From positions 24,914,079 to 24,978,078 of the forward strand of contig NC_053114.1 in NCBI RefSeq assembly GCF_010015445.1: a stretch of DNA of 64,000 bases, given 5' to 3'. Positions within the stretch are counted from its first letter, which is position 1; each line of letters begins with the position of its first letter. The translations under genes and the position numbers were made by a program. Source of the DNA: Perca fluviatilis (lineage: Eukaryota; Chordata; Actinopteri; Perciformes; Percidae). The notes beneath the pieces are model-generated. The model searched no databases. It saw nothing but the letters and a program-made list of their open reading frames with translations, and was not told the DNA's origin. Below are positions 47,159 through 59,140 of this stretch, one piece after another.

Positions 47159-47725
47159 TATATTTCTATATTTTTATACCCATATCATTATTTCTATTGT
47201 TATTGAATGCATGCTAATTTTAGAGCATAATAACCTGCTGTGTGTTGTTTTAAGTTATGTAATGTTCATGTTTCTTCAGTGGTCAAACATAATAGTTTGA
47301 TAATTTATTATTGGCAGTAATCACATCACAACATTATAATAGTCTCTTGATATTCACAATGAAATCTGGAATTAGAGAAACGATCAAAATGGTGAACTAT
47401 AGTCAGAGCTATATTCTAAGTTCTTAATCTTTCTTAATCAAAAACTTTATCACACCTGTTTATATCTTTTTAGGTTGTGAACAAACTTTTTTATCATTGT
47501 TTTTATGAAAGCCAGTCACAGAGCACCCTCAAAGCTCCGCCTGACTTACTGAGCATATTCTTCAACTCCTTCAAGGGTTATATTTAGAGATTTCAGTATC
47601 TCCCGGCTAATTTTACTGAATAAAACCATAGCAACATGAGGTAACTAATAATAGTACAGTACATGTATTGCAAAGTTTATAAGTGGAGTTTGTGTACTTG
47701 TATTTTAAAAAGTCTGTAATTTGAT
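47159..47725. other. Unique AT-rich DNA
   Basis: No feature recognised. Confidence 0.4.
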
Positions 47726-47835
47726 TTTTTATTTCACCTTTATTTTTACAGGCAAGTCATTAAAAACAGGTTCATGTTCATGTCAGGTGGTCTGACATGT
47801 GGCAAAGCCACTCAGGGGAAGAGAAAGAGGGCTAG
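47726..47835 (-). mobile_element. Probable LINE 3' tail
   Basis: The plus strand reads TTTATTTCACCTTTATTTTT, then ACAGGCAAGTCATTAAAAAC, then GGCAAAGCCACTCAGGGGAA. I recognise this as the complement of a common fish LINE 3' end. No coding part remains. Confidence 0.4.
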
Positions 47836-47857
47836 AAGATAAAATACATTAGAAATA

Positions 47858-48390
47858 CAGTACAGGCCAAAAGTTTGGACACACCTTCTCATTCAATGTG
47901 TTTCCTTTTTATTTTCATGACTATTTACATTGTAGATTCTCACTGAAGGCATCAAAACTATGAATGAACACATATGGAATTATGTACTTAACAAAAGTGT
48001 GAAATAACTGAAAACATGTCTTATATTTTAGATTCTTCAAAGTAGCCACCCTTTGCTTTTTTAATTAATAAGGGGAAAAATTCCACTAATTAACCCTGAC
48101 AAAGCACACCTGTGAAGTGAAAACCATTTCAGGTGACTACCTCATGAAGCTCATTGAGAGAACACCAAGGGTTTGCAGAGTTATCAAAAAAAGCAAAGGG
48201 TGGCTACTTTGAAGAATCTAAAATATAAGACATGTTTTCAGTTATTTCACACTTTTTTGTTAAGTACATAATTCCATATGTGTTCATTCATAGTTTTGAT
48301 CCCTTCAGTGAGAATCTACAATGTAAATAGTCATGAAAATAAAGAAACACATTAAATGAGAAGGTGTGTCCAAATTTTTGGCCTGTACTG
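47858..48390. mobile_element. Palindromic Tc1/mariner MITE (533 bp)
   Basis: The outer ends are CAGTACAGGCCAAAAGTTTG and its near complement, each next to TA (47856-47857, 48391-48392). The inverted repeats are about 210 bp long, covering 47858-48065 and 48185-48390, with about 120 bp of loop. The right arm includes AAAGGGTGGCTACTTTGAAG, the same words that encode the KGGYFxES C-terminus of Tc1 transposases, so the arms were captured from the 3' end of an autonomous element. There is no transposase. Confidence 0.88.
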
Positions 48391-48392
48391 TA

Positions 48393-51262
48393 CATACAGT
48401 TTAAAATGACATTAAAATACTGTACTTTACTACCTTTGAAATCCAATATATTGTAGGGTTTTGTCATCATTCCTTGAGCTACAGTCAACAAAACACAAAA
48501 CAGTAACTGTGCACTTTATTTTGCTGTTGCATTTACAAAAAAATTAAATAAATTTGAAATGAGTCTACACAGTCATTAAAAAACGTCTGCCATTGGAGAG
48601 TTTATATGAAATCAACAAGGAGGGTGATTTTTCATCATGCAGGTCATTCTGACATTGCTGAAGATCACCAAAAATCTCTTATTTAATTAATTGTGCTTAA
48701 AAAAAAAACAATCTTGGCAGCCTGTCATCGAAACAGCACTCCTGCATATTTCTGTGCAGGCCCTTGCCTCATTGCATGTATGAGGTCAGTGTGAATGGGG
48801 TGAGTGGGTTAACCAGACCTATGTGAGGGCTCACTTCTCAGCAGCTCCAAGCAGCTGGGACAGCGATGGCGGTGACGGTGGCCAGGGGAATGACAGGGAG
48901 GACACAACCACTTGACTCTGGAGAAGCAATCAGACACTAAGGGGTTTAATGCACTGCCTTGGGTCTGAGCCACAGCAATTGGGTTTGATAGCCGTGTCAT
49001 TATGAGAGGAGGGCGTCTGGAGGTCTTCAGCGGCCGGGGATTAGAAGAGAAGAGAGGGGACGTAAAGACGGAAAAGAGAAGAGGAGGAGAGCGGGCAGCG
49101 GGAATCTCTGTGTCCGCCGCTTTGGACGTAGGCCTTTCTAACCTCCTCAACTCTCATCATCACACTCCCAACTGCTCTCACTGATTTCCCCTCACAAAAG
49201 CACCAAAGAGAGCAAAGTCTTCAAAGGACAATACTAGAGGTCACTCCCACGTTGTGTTTCTGAGCTTGTTTTACACCAGACATTTTAATTTGCTGCCTTG
49301 CAGACAATTATAGTCTATTTCTTCAACAACAGCTAATTAAGAGGATACAATATCACTGACAGTGTCTAAAGCATTTTCTCTCTTTGGTTTTATGTGCCTC
49401 CTCCTCCCTTTACCCTCTGTAATCAGTGTAAGAGGGAGACAATCTCCCCACAAATCTGGGAAATTCCATGAAAATGACAATTATAGAACATTCTGCATGA
49501 AGACGTGACACGTAACTATAATTTTGCTTAATGATCTTCCTTGCCAGACTCTTTGGGTGCCGTAACCAGAAAATGTAACTATTCCTCTGTTTACTCAACT
49601 CCTAGTAACATGACGTTCATACTGTTGAGTGAGAGCTCATAGTGCAGTCTGTGCTCAGGTGTCTATAAGAGAGAGAGAGATGTCGAGAGTGAGTGTAAAG
49701 GAAGTCAACTTGTGATGGATGCGATGGCAGATGCTAGGGTAAGAGTTGTCATCAGCGTTCCCGGAGCCTTATGGAAGAGAGCCAGCTACATGGCTTTGAT
49801 TGGGCTTACTGTGGCTGTGCTGTTTGCCACAGCACAGCTTTGATTAGTGCCTCCATGAAAATGTATGCCCTATGCTCAAAGAAAACTGGGGGAGTAACTA
49901 CCTGTCAGGAAATTCACAAACAAGGCTACTTAGAGCACAGGGAACTGTATATTTTAAAGTCTAATATTCCCCGCCATTTCGTTTCATTTCATTGTGGGGG
50001 CTTGCCAAATCCCTGATGGTACCCCACCCCGCTGCACCCTTACAAAAGGTCCCCAGATAAGGAGGAGATACACCGCTATCCCCCTCCCAAAAGATAGGTG
50101 TGGGAGAAGGCGCTCCCTCGCTCACACAACAAAGGCTCTCTGCCAGATGCTGTGAATACCAAAAATCTTCGCAACACACACACAAAATATATAAATTAAT
50201 CAGAGTGCAGGTAAATAAATAAATAATGTATAAGAGGAGCTAATTAAATGTGTTTATTCCTGTTATCATATGCTGCCCTCATTTCCACCACTTGAAGTCA
50301 TGAATCATTAAGTGGATGCTAAATTGGTCTCTGGGGCCGTCCTAGTGGCAGGGGGCGGTCAGATCCTGTCTGGCAGAAGGCAGGTGTGCAGCGGACGGAC
50401 GGATGGCCTGTGCTCCTGTAGTCCTCGGACAGCGGCGCCTGACAGAGGGGAAGCAGGCATCATGCTGGGAGGTGAGTGGCCGGAGGAGAGCCTGTAGCAG
50501 AGCGGCTGACAGGACCGAACGTCACTGGGCTGGCTCTGCTTTGATTAATGAGGGCATTTGAAAGACAATTAGTAGGAGCAGATTTGCCTTCAACTACCTT
50601 ATCAATCAGAACTCTTTTAATTCAATGTGTAGCACCCTCTGCACCAAAATGAATGTGAAAGTATTGTGCATCAGGGCAGGAACAGCCTGCCAGTCAACAG
50701 GAGGTAGGAGAGGAGGGCCAGTCTATAAAATGCAAACGCCATTTCCCCGAGGACTTTGGAGACTTAAGATAGATAGTGGTGCTTGTTGAACTTCCATAAC
50801 TTTGCTCTTATTATTATTTTTATCACGTAAGGAATTATTATGTGAATTATATTTTATAGTTTGTGCCCTAAAAACGGTTTTGGCACTTGTTTATGCAAGT
50901 ATTCATGTGGTCACGTATCTAAGCCAAAGCAACCCTATCGCCAGACACAATCTTGAAAATAAACTATGGTTCTGGTTAGGAAATTAAAACACTTGTTTAC
51001 GGTTTAGGTCACATCATAGTTACATATATATCATTTGTTGGATTGTGACACAAACTCTACACTACTTCTTGCATTGGCACTGAAAGTTGGCATTGGACAT
51101 AAACATCCAATATGGATGTAATGCACTGGACTGGTATTCATGTGAGCATGTATGTATGATGATGAGAAGCAAAAGTTTGCTCAACGGCAAGAGTCAAAAT
51201 CACGAACAAGTCCTCCAAATAAAACCAAAAGCCATATCTGATGGTTTAGGTACAAAAGCTAC
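48393..51262. other. Unique noncoding DNA, about 2.9 kb
   Basis: GC-richer patches at 48960-49140 and 50330-50530 have no convincing frames. No gene supported. Confidence 0.35.
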
Positions 51263-51266
51263 TTAA

Positions 51267-51926
51267 AGGAACACACCGACTTATTGGGAATTTAGCTTAT
51301 TCACCGTAACCGCCAGAGTTAGACAAGTCGATACATACCCTTCTCATCTCCATGCGTGCTGTAAGGCTGTCTGACGTCTCCAGCGGCATCAGCCCATCAC
51401 AGAACAGGCAGGTGAATGGTTCCAGTAATCCTACTGCTCCAAATAAGTGACAAAATAACGCCAACATGTTCCTATTTACATGTTGTGATTTGTAGAGTCA
51501 CAGCGTGTACAAAAAACAACCTAACATGAGAGACACAGCCATCTTCTAACCGTAAACAAACCGGGAACTATATTCTCAGGCGGAAGAATATAGTACTTGG
51601 GCGGAGTGATATGCTCGCAGCAAGCCTGTCTGAGAATATAGTTCCCGGTTTGTTTACAGATAGAAGATGGCTGTGTCTCATGTTACGTTGTTTTTTGTAC
51701 ACGCTGTGACATGTAAATAGGAACATGTTGCCGTTATTTTGTCACTTTTGTCACAATTCGGAGCAGTAGGCTAGTTGGAACCAGTTACCTGCAGGATCTG
51801 TGCTAGGCTAAGCTAATGCTGGAGCCGTCAGACAGCGTTACGGCACGCACGGAGATGAGAAGGGTATGTATCGACTTGTCTTACTCTGGGGGTTATGGTG
51901 AATAAGCTAAATTCCCAATAAGTCGG
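51267..51926 (-). mobile_element. Foldback TTAA element, family B copy 2, opposite orientation
   Basis: It starts AGGAACACACCGACTTATTG after TTAA (51263-51266) and ends CCCAATAAGTCGG, where the outer ~10 bp are missing and family C begins. The inner arms (51550-51579 and 51630-51657) match copy 1, but the loop and all asymmetric segments are the reverse complement of copy 1, so the element is inserted in the other orientation. Confidence 0.75.
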
Positions 51927-52663
51927 ACAATTCTGCCACAAAACGAACCTAGGGGTTAATAACAGATGTGTACCCACTCTATCGTTCTCTGGGACATGTT
52001 TTCATGCTAATCAAATGTGTTTGTAGCTTGAAAGAAGCTAGCGTGGACCGCAAAGAGCTGCGGGAGCTCCGTGAAAGGGCTACGAGAGAGAGCTACCGGT
52101 AGTCAATGCCGCAACACAGCCTCGTACTTGGGAAAACTGGTGGTGTACCTGCGGACATTGTGAAGCTATGGCCACCGAACAGAGTGTCTTTGTTACACAG
52201 AGTGGGATCTGCTGCGTCGCAACACCCAAGAGACGCTGTGTTTTGTACAGTCTGAAGATTTCCCCTCTCTGATAAACAGGGCTGTACTTACCTACTAGCT
52301 ACTCCTACTGGTAGCTCTCTCTCTCTCTCGTAGCCCTTTCTCGGACCTCCCGCAGCTCTTCGTTCAATAAACTGTCTGTACACTTACAAAGTTCTCAATG
52401 CTTTGGTTAACATGTAGGGACCCTCATTATGCTACCGTTGAAGTTTAGTGATATTTTGAGCCTTTTTAGTGGTACAAAATAGCAATTTATTTTTACTTTC
52501 CATGTACCCCGAATACTAGCGTTGTAAGCTAATCAGCGGTCCGCCCTAGCTTCTTTCAAACTACAAAAACATTCTATTAGCATGAAAACATATACCAGAG
52601 AACGACAGAGTGGGTACACATCTGTTATTAACCCCTAGATTCGTTTTGTGCTGGAATTGTCCT
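51927..52663 (+). mobile_element. Family-C TTAA element, copy 2, with both inverted repeats
   Basis: Left repeat ACAATTCTGCCACAAAACGA onward (51927-52042) and right repeat (52546-52663) are complementary over about 115 bp, sharing AACCTAGGGGTTAATAACAG with one mismatch. The right end CCT abuts TTAA (52664-52667). A second, inner inverted repeat pairs 52049-52102 with 52305-52365 (AAAGAGCTGCGGGAGCTCCG versus its near complement). No transposase. Confidence 0.7.
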
Positions 52664-52667
52664 TTAA

Positions 52668-53095
52668 GGTTAGGGAAAGCTCATAGTTTGAGTTGAAATT
52701 AATACTGCGTTAATTTTAAGAAACCTTCGTCATCATGGTATTTGGTTTAGGTCGGGGAAAGACTGTGGCCATGTTTAAAGGAAACCAATGTTTACTGCCA
52801 GTAGGAAATGGGAAAGAAACAGCGGTCTGCTGTGTTAAAGTCCAACATTTTGTTGACCCTGACCTTCTCCCTCTGCTGACTTTGTGGCTCTAAAACACTG
52901 TCACACTACTTCATTGTAAGGCCATATGGGCTGGCCACCATATGGTGCAGAACACTCAAATAAACAAATCATTCAAACCTCCTTTGCTCTCAATGGACAA
53001 GAGTTATAATTTCTACAGCCACTAGAGGGCTTTGTCACTTGGATGTAAACTTTTGTCATTTTGCTAAAACAACTGAGGCCTTTTTTTTGCAGTAC
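52668..53095. repeat. Possible old interspersed repeat
   Basis: GGTTTAGGTCGGGGAAAGAC and the region around 52850-53060 read like recurring fish repeat sequence, but there is no second copy in the window and no termini. Confidence 0.2.
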
Positions 53096-54724
53096 AGTCT
53101 CCTTTTAAACTAGATTACACGTTAGTGCAAGGGGAAGGAAAGACGATTCAGAACTGCTACCACTTATAGTCAGAGAATTAAGTAGCAAGGAGTAAAGATG
53201 GCCCACACCCACTGTTAGCGGTAATGGTTTCAACCAGTTTTCCCTGCTTTTATATGTTAGCATTGTAATTGCTGAGGCTTTCTGAAACAAACAACATATT
53301 GATCTGTCACCTAAACAAGTACATACATTCCTACAGAAAATCCTAAATCTGCCTGTTCCTACTAAGCCAGCCCTGTTTTACTTACAAAAGTCTTCACAGC
53401 ACATTTTACTAGTTCCTCTTAAGAACTGACGGCTGCAGAGGTCGATATTCAGGCTTTATTTTCATGACAAGTTCATAACAGCTCAGATGAGTGGTCAACA
53501 AATATACAGTTCACTTCAGTGCTGCAACATTTCATCTCATTCCATTCGGCCACCTTCTTGCACAATTACCCTTGTCAATCAATTGAACCCAAATTATTTG
53601 AACCACTGGAGAAATGATGTAGATATGCCAGTGTGCTTAAGAGGCTGAAAGATGTGTTTTTATAAAGCTGGAAACAAGCATGTGAGGAAGTGTCTCTATT
53701 GATCCCACTGCCTGTAAATAAAACAGGGGCAATGAGCAAAAAGAAACAAACAACTCTGGCAGAGAGAACACGGGGAGAAAAAAATCAATAGGTTCCCTCA
53801 CTGGTGGTTCTTCTCTGGTCAGATTATTCTCTCTGGGTAAGGCTTTCTGCAGACTGTAAGGGTGCACAGTGGACATCCTCTTGATTTCCAAATTTCTTTT
53901 ATAATGGGGCTCTACAGAGAATGCAGCTTATGTGCATCCCACCTAGCTACCTGAGAAAAGGAAGTGCAAACTGATGATAGCTTTTGGGAAAAGATGATTA
54001 GTCATAACACAGACTCAAATGATTCGTGGTTCATGTTTTAAAGGGGCCCTTCACCAATTCTATGTCAAAGTCAATTTATAAGCAGTGCATGAACAGTTTT
54101 ATAATGTTTTCTGTGGCTCTGGAGAAGATTTGTCAAGTTTGAGAAAATTACTCAAACAAGTTATTGCTCATTGTACTCAAATAATTTTCAGGGAGGGTCA
54201 ACAAATGAAAGATACTATTGCCTTGAAGTGTGGTAATTGTTGAATGCATTGTTTTTGGAACTGGGACTAAAAGTCTAAGTATCTCATGGCCTTTGCAGCA
54301 CTAACATATCTTTTTGTATGTTTTACATGTGTCTGAACAATCTTTGGCTGCACCAACTTCCCTTTAGAATTGGTCTCTAGGCATCTCCCAACTGTTTGAA
54401 AGTTAAGAGTAAATGATTGGTGTCCTTAATTGGTGTGTTCAAGTATGGGTCATATCATAAGTATGGATCTAATCATATTTTTTATATATATAAAGGATAC
54501 TTCCATTTATTTACTGAAAATCATATTTTATGTAAAGATAAGTGCACTTGGTGTCAGTTTGCTAAAAGAATAACAATGATTATGATGGCAATAATCATCA
54601 CAACATCATGGATCTGAGTCTGGCCCAAGACCTTACTGTAGGTCATTTGCCATCCCTCTGTCTGTGTCACAAGTGTGGACCCTCTCTCAATTTCAACAGG
54701 GAAATAGAGCAAAGGAAGTACCAA
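53096..54724. other. Unique noncoding DNA, about 1.6 kb
   Basis: No feature recognised. Confidence 0.4.

Positions 54725-54757
<33 letters not shown>
54725..54757. repeat. (ATTG)n microsatellite
   Basis: About eight tandem ATTG units. Confidence 0.95.
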
Positions 54758-56655
54758 TAAAGAATGAATATATTGCATCATAAGCAGTTCAGCTGTGAGT
54801 TTAGAGAGTCTATACTGAATGCAAATAAAAGACCCCTAGATCATACAGCATCTAGATAGCATGTGAACATACAGTATATGTGGGGAAGTGACATCATCTT
54901 GAGCACAAACATATTTAATGGCCACATTTCCAAAGACCCAAATGATGTATTTGGCTCCAGTGTGGTTAAACCAGGCCGGTTGTGGACATCCGCCTCTGCC
55001 TGTCTCTCTTTCTTGTTCCAGCTTAGCGGGCAATAAGGAATGCAGCCTGCCGCCCTCCATTTCCCATTAGCTGTTTTATTTCACGGGAAATTTGCTTCCT
55101 GCTTGCTGTAATTGGTATCTAGGCACCTCCTGATGTGGGCATTAGGATTTTAATACATTTTACACAGGTGAGAATGCGCATATATTACCCTTTCAGTAGC
55201 ACATTATTTGATTGTCATCCACAATTATTTACCCATACACTGTGTGAAACAAAGTTAAGGATTGGGGATAATGTTATTAGCTAAATACAAGGTATAACTT
55301 TGTCTCAAAAATAGTGATAAAAACTTTGGTGTCATTTTTTCCAGTAATGGCTCTGAAATGGAACCAAATCCTCAAAAGCAGGATGTTTCACCAAAGACAG
55401 TGCTGTTTATATATTGGCATGAGCAGACCTGTAAAGAAAGGCAGCACATTAAGTCAGGAAAATCAATAGAGAATGATTTTTATCCTTTCCTCTTGTCCCT
55501 AAAGACCCATGTGGGGAAACTGAATTCACAACAGAATTCACAACAACGAGGGGCCACATCAACAACATGTTCTTTAAGAATATTTGTCCATGTAGCAAGA
55601 AAAAAATAGTTAATCTTACTTCCTGGTAATTAACATTGCCTTTGCCCTTTTAATTAGTAGCAGTTCTAAAGGTTTGGTTACTGCAAATTGGTAGTCAATT
55701 GTGTGTTTGGAAGTCAAGACACATGTGCTACTGAATGGTGAGATTGCAGCAAGTCTTTCTCCAGCAGAGGCCAGAACCGTGTGCCATAATGATATTCATT
55801 TTCAAACAGGAGAACATACTAATGGGCAATTAAGATGATCAAGCCTGCCAAGACACAAGTGAAGAACGGAGTGCTGGTGCCAGTGATTACATGTCCTCCG
55901 CCCCTGCCTCCTTCCTGCACTGGCCCGGGCTTTGTCTTATGTGTGTGCATAAGTAGCAGGGAGGGAAAGAGGGAAAAGGCTCCAAAAGCACAATATAATT
56001 GAACTTTCCACATTATTTCTCACTAATATGTGCTGCCACTTGGTCTCATTAGTGGAATGATGTGCTCTGCCATTCTGGAATGAACTCTTTGCCCGAGTAA
56101 TTAAGGCTCCTAAAGTTTCTAGTCCTTTGTTTAAAGAATTCGTCCTTGTGCTCTCCATGCCCCATCAGCTGCCTAATTAGCAGGACCTTTGTGTGATTAA
56201 AAATTCTCACAGAGATTCCGTTGGATATTTTCCTCTGTTAATGAGTGTTTGTGGACAGCTGGGAACGGGCACTGGCTCCCTCCTCGTAAGACCTCCTGTG
56301 CATTGGGCAGACCTCTGTCAGGGCCCGGGAGTGAGAGCTGTCATTTCCGTAATAGGGATGGAAATTGGTCAAAACCTACCAAGGCCCCCACAGGAATGGA
56401 AATGCCTTGAAATATAAATGAGGATGAATATTCATATTTCTTCCACTTTGATAAAAAAAAATTGCTGAGTATTAATATACATGTCTGTCAGTTAAAGCAG
56501 CACCAGAAACCCTGTGTGCTATATCTGCCCATTAACGCAGCCCTTGGCTTCATTTGCTATTATCCTCAGGTTCTTTTTCTCCCTAAAGTTGGGGTCACCC
56601 TCTCCACTGAGAATTGCACATTAGAGGCTTTCCTTTTGTTACAATTCTCCCACTT

Positions 56656-56660
<5 letters not shown>
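54758..56660. other. Unique noncoding DNA with CNE-like stretches
   Basis: 55780-56440 is complex sequence with AATTAAG and TAATTAGC words and few open frames. No gene supported. Confidence 0.35.

Positions 56661-56715
<55 letters not shown>
56661..56715. repeat. (GA)n microsatellite, 55 bp
   Basis: Perfect AG dinucleotide repeat. Confidence 0.97.
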
Positions 56716-56716
<1 letters not shown>

Positions 56717-58442
56717 GGCCCTGAAAGAGCCAAAAACACATTTAATGAAGCCCACTCGGAAGTGAGGTAAGCAGGGGTCAAATCCAAATGAAACGAACAA
56801 GCCTGATATGTGTGCAGCTGGAGGACAGCAGAAATCCAGAGGGAGAAAAAGGAGCGATGTTGAGAGGAAAAGGCCTGGAGAACAAGAAGAAGAAGAAGTA
56901 GTCCACATTGGTTTAGCTGCCTGGGACAGATGCCCTTCAGCCTTGCAGCTGATTCCTCACTCCCACTCTGTCTTCATTTGTCTAAGAAAAAATGTTAATG
57001 TACTTGTTCACACAATACCTCATACCTATATTTCAGTAATGAGCTGAATCTTTTTAACATGGGAAGATCTCTTCAGTGTCCACAGCTAAAACACACGCTG
57101 CCCTGCTATAAGGAGAGACGATGACGCCCTTAAAACCGGATGTGTGAGTGTTGCTTTAGTGAAGCTGGAGGCAGAGAGAAAATCAAAGTAATGATACAAC
57201 TTGCACACAGAAGAAACTGTTGAACCGATTGATGAATGAACAATTCTTTTTTTTTTTTAAACATCATTATAAACACAGACAGGCATAATGTGCTTATTAT
57301 ATTTCTATTTCAAAAGACCTAGATCTACTAAGAAAAAGACAGCTATGATATGACATCTTCATCATGGAAGAATTTACACCTGAAAGGGCAATTTAGCTTT
57401 TAAGATTAAATCCATTCAGATTCTGCAAGAACAAAGGACACAGACATTGTTGTTAACCTCTTTTTTTAGTATGATTTTCAGAATAATTGTGGATGTGAAG
57501 ATAAGTGGCCACAGTGAAGGTTAACGAGATTGGATTGATTATCAAATAATAAATCAGCCAGTGATGATTTCCTCTTTGCTGGGCTCACAGGGTGTATTTT
57601 TGCATGTTTGGACCCAGTCTCTTTGCCGTCTTATCTCACTTCCATTTGCATATATTTTTTGGTCTATAAAAGTCTTTTGATGTATTAACTCTCCTCTCAG
57701 CATTGAAAGACATTTAGGTGTTTTTTCAAAAGTGTACCTGTATCATTCAACAGTTAAAAGTTAGGTCCTATTTGGATTGAGAAATTTCCTGGATGCATGG
57801 AGCTCTGGGTAATTTGTTTGTTTTTAATTAAAATCTAATGTAGCTTTCTCAGGGCCTGGCAACTCTGCAGCTCTGCCCAGTGACTGGGGGATATTTAATA
57901 AGCTGCAGTGCTGAAAGTTGTTTCATTAGGTGTGAAAAGGGCTGATAACTCAATAGCCAACAGCCAAACATCCTCTCTGTGTCGGTTTCCTGCCTCTTTA
58001 ATCTGTTTTTCATTCTGCCTGGCACGCTCTAGCAGTACAGGGGACTTCACAAAAAGGAAAAGACATTCATCACCATCGGGCCTCCAAAAAACCAGGGTGA
58101 TAGAGCAAGCCAGCCAGTTTGGCTGAGGAAGGAGACGATCAGACTGCAGAGCACAGCGGCTTAAGCACCTCGTGTGAACTGGTATTTATGTACGCGTGTA
58201 ACTGTCTGTTCGTCTGTACATTTACTCCGAAGAGTGTAATCATCGTTTCAATCAGTGTCAATGATAAATCCCCCATAGCTTTTAACTCCATGTTCCATAT
58301 ATTTATTTTTTCATTATTTATCTCTATTCTAGTCACTAGCCTCATCATTCCACACAGATTGAATTTTTTTTTTTTTATCTGCCACAGTTTTTTTGTCTCT
58401 CCAGTAGAGCAAAAGTATCAGTGGACGTTTAAGTCAAATGCT
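56716..58442. other. Unique noncoding DNA, about 1.7 kb
   Basis: No gene supported. Poly-T runs lie at 57250 and 58360. Confidence 0.4.
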
Positions 58443-58451
58443 TCATGTAGG

Positions 58452-58949
58452 TAGCCTGACAAGCCAGACCCACATCAAGATGTTGGGTCTGGGGAACTCA
58501 CTATTGGCAGGGCTCAATTTGAGGGGTGGGATAAACGGTTGTCTTTCAAATTCCCTCTGCACTCATAGCCAACCAGAGCAATGCTAGCTGATGGATTAAA
58601 CTTTTGCCGTATCCGGTCGGCAAAACTCCGAACACATCTTCCCTTTTAAAGAATGACTTCAGTGCTTAACTCCAAGTCTTCCAGAGTCGCGGCCAAAGCC
58701 GATTCGAAAGACTGCTGTTCGCTAGCAGCAGCAGCCATCTTCTTTGTTTCCAAGTAGCAGGGAATTCACGGGGAACCGTCGCAATTCTGCCATCCTAATG
58801 TTAAGCCCGCCCACCGACTCTATACATGATGTGATTGGCCTGACCAGAATTTGGTTTTTCCAGCCCGCAAGCAAATGGAGAGTTGCTAGACTGACCCTAG
58901 CTACAAATTAAATTTGCTGCCGCTAGGGTGCATCTAGATTTCTAGGCTA
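58452..58949. mobile_element. hAT-like element (498 bp)
   Basis: It starts TAGCCTGACA and ends TTCTAGGCTA, with a perfect 6-bp terminal inverted repeat and the 9-bp direct repeat TCATGTAGG on each side (58443-58451, 58950-58958). An 8-bp duplication plus one chance match suits hAT. The interior is more GC- and CpG-rich than the flanks and non-coding. Confidence 0.6.
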
Positions 58950-58958
58950 TCATGTAGG

Positions 58959-59140
58959 CCTATGTCAACTTTTCCACCTCAGCCAAGAGGAAAAATGTTT
59001 TTGCAATGTTTTTCTTTCAAATTTCCAGCTTTTGTTTTTTTTTTATTCTCAAATTTAAAAAAGATTCCATAAAAACAGGTTGCTGGAAAAGCATGACAAG
59101 TTCTTGTGACAAGTACCTGTTTATCACAATTAAAGCTAGT
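58959..59140. other. Short AT-rich spacer
   Basis: No feature recognised. Confidence 0.4.

Noticed and set aside
48809..49184. Overlapping frames of 113 and 60 codons on opposite strands
   Set aside because: Both are arginine/serine/proline-rich because of local purine-pyrimidine bias. No motif and no splice context.
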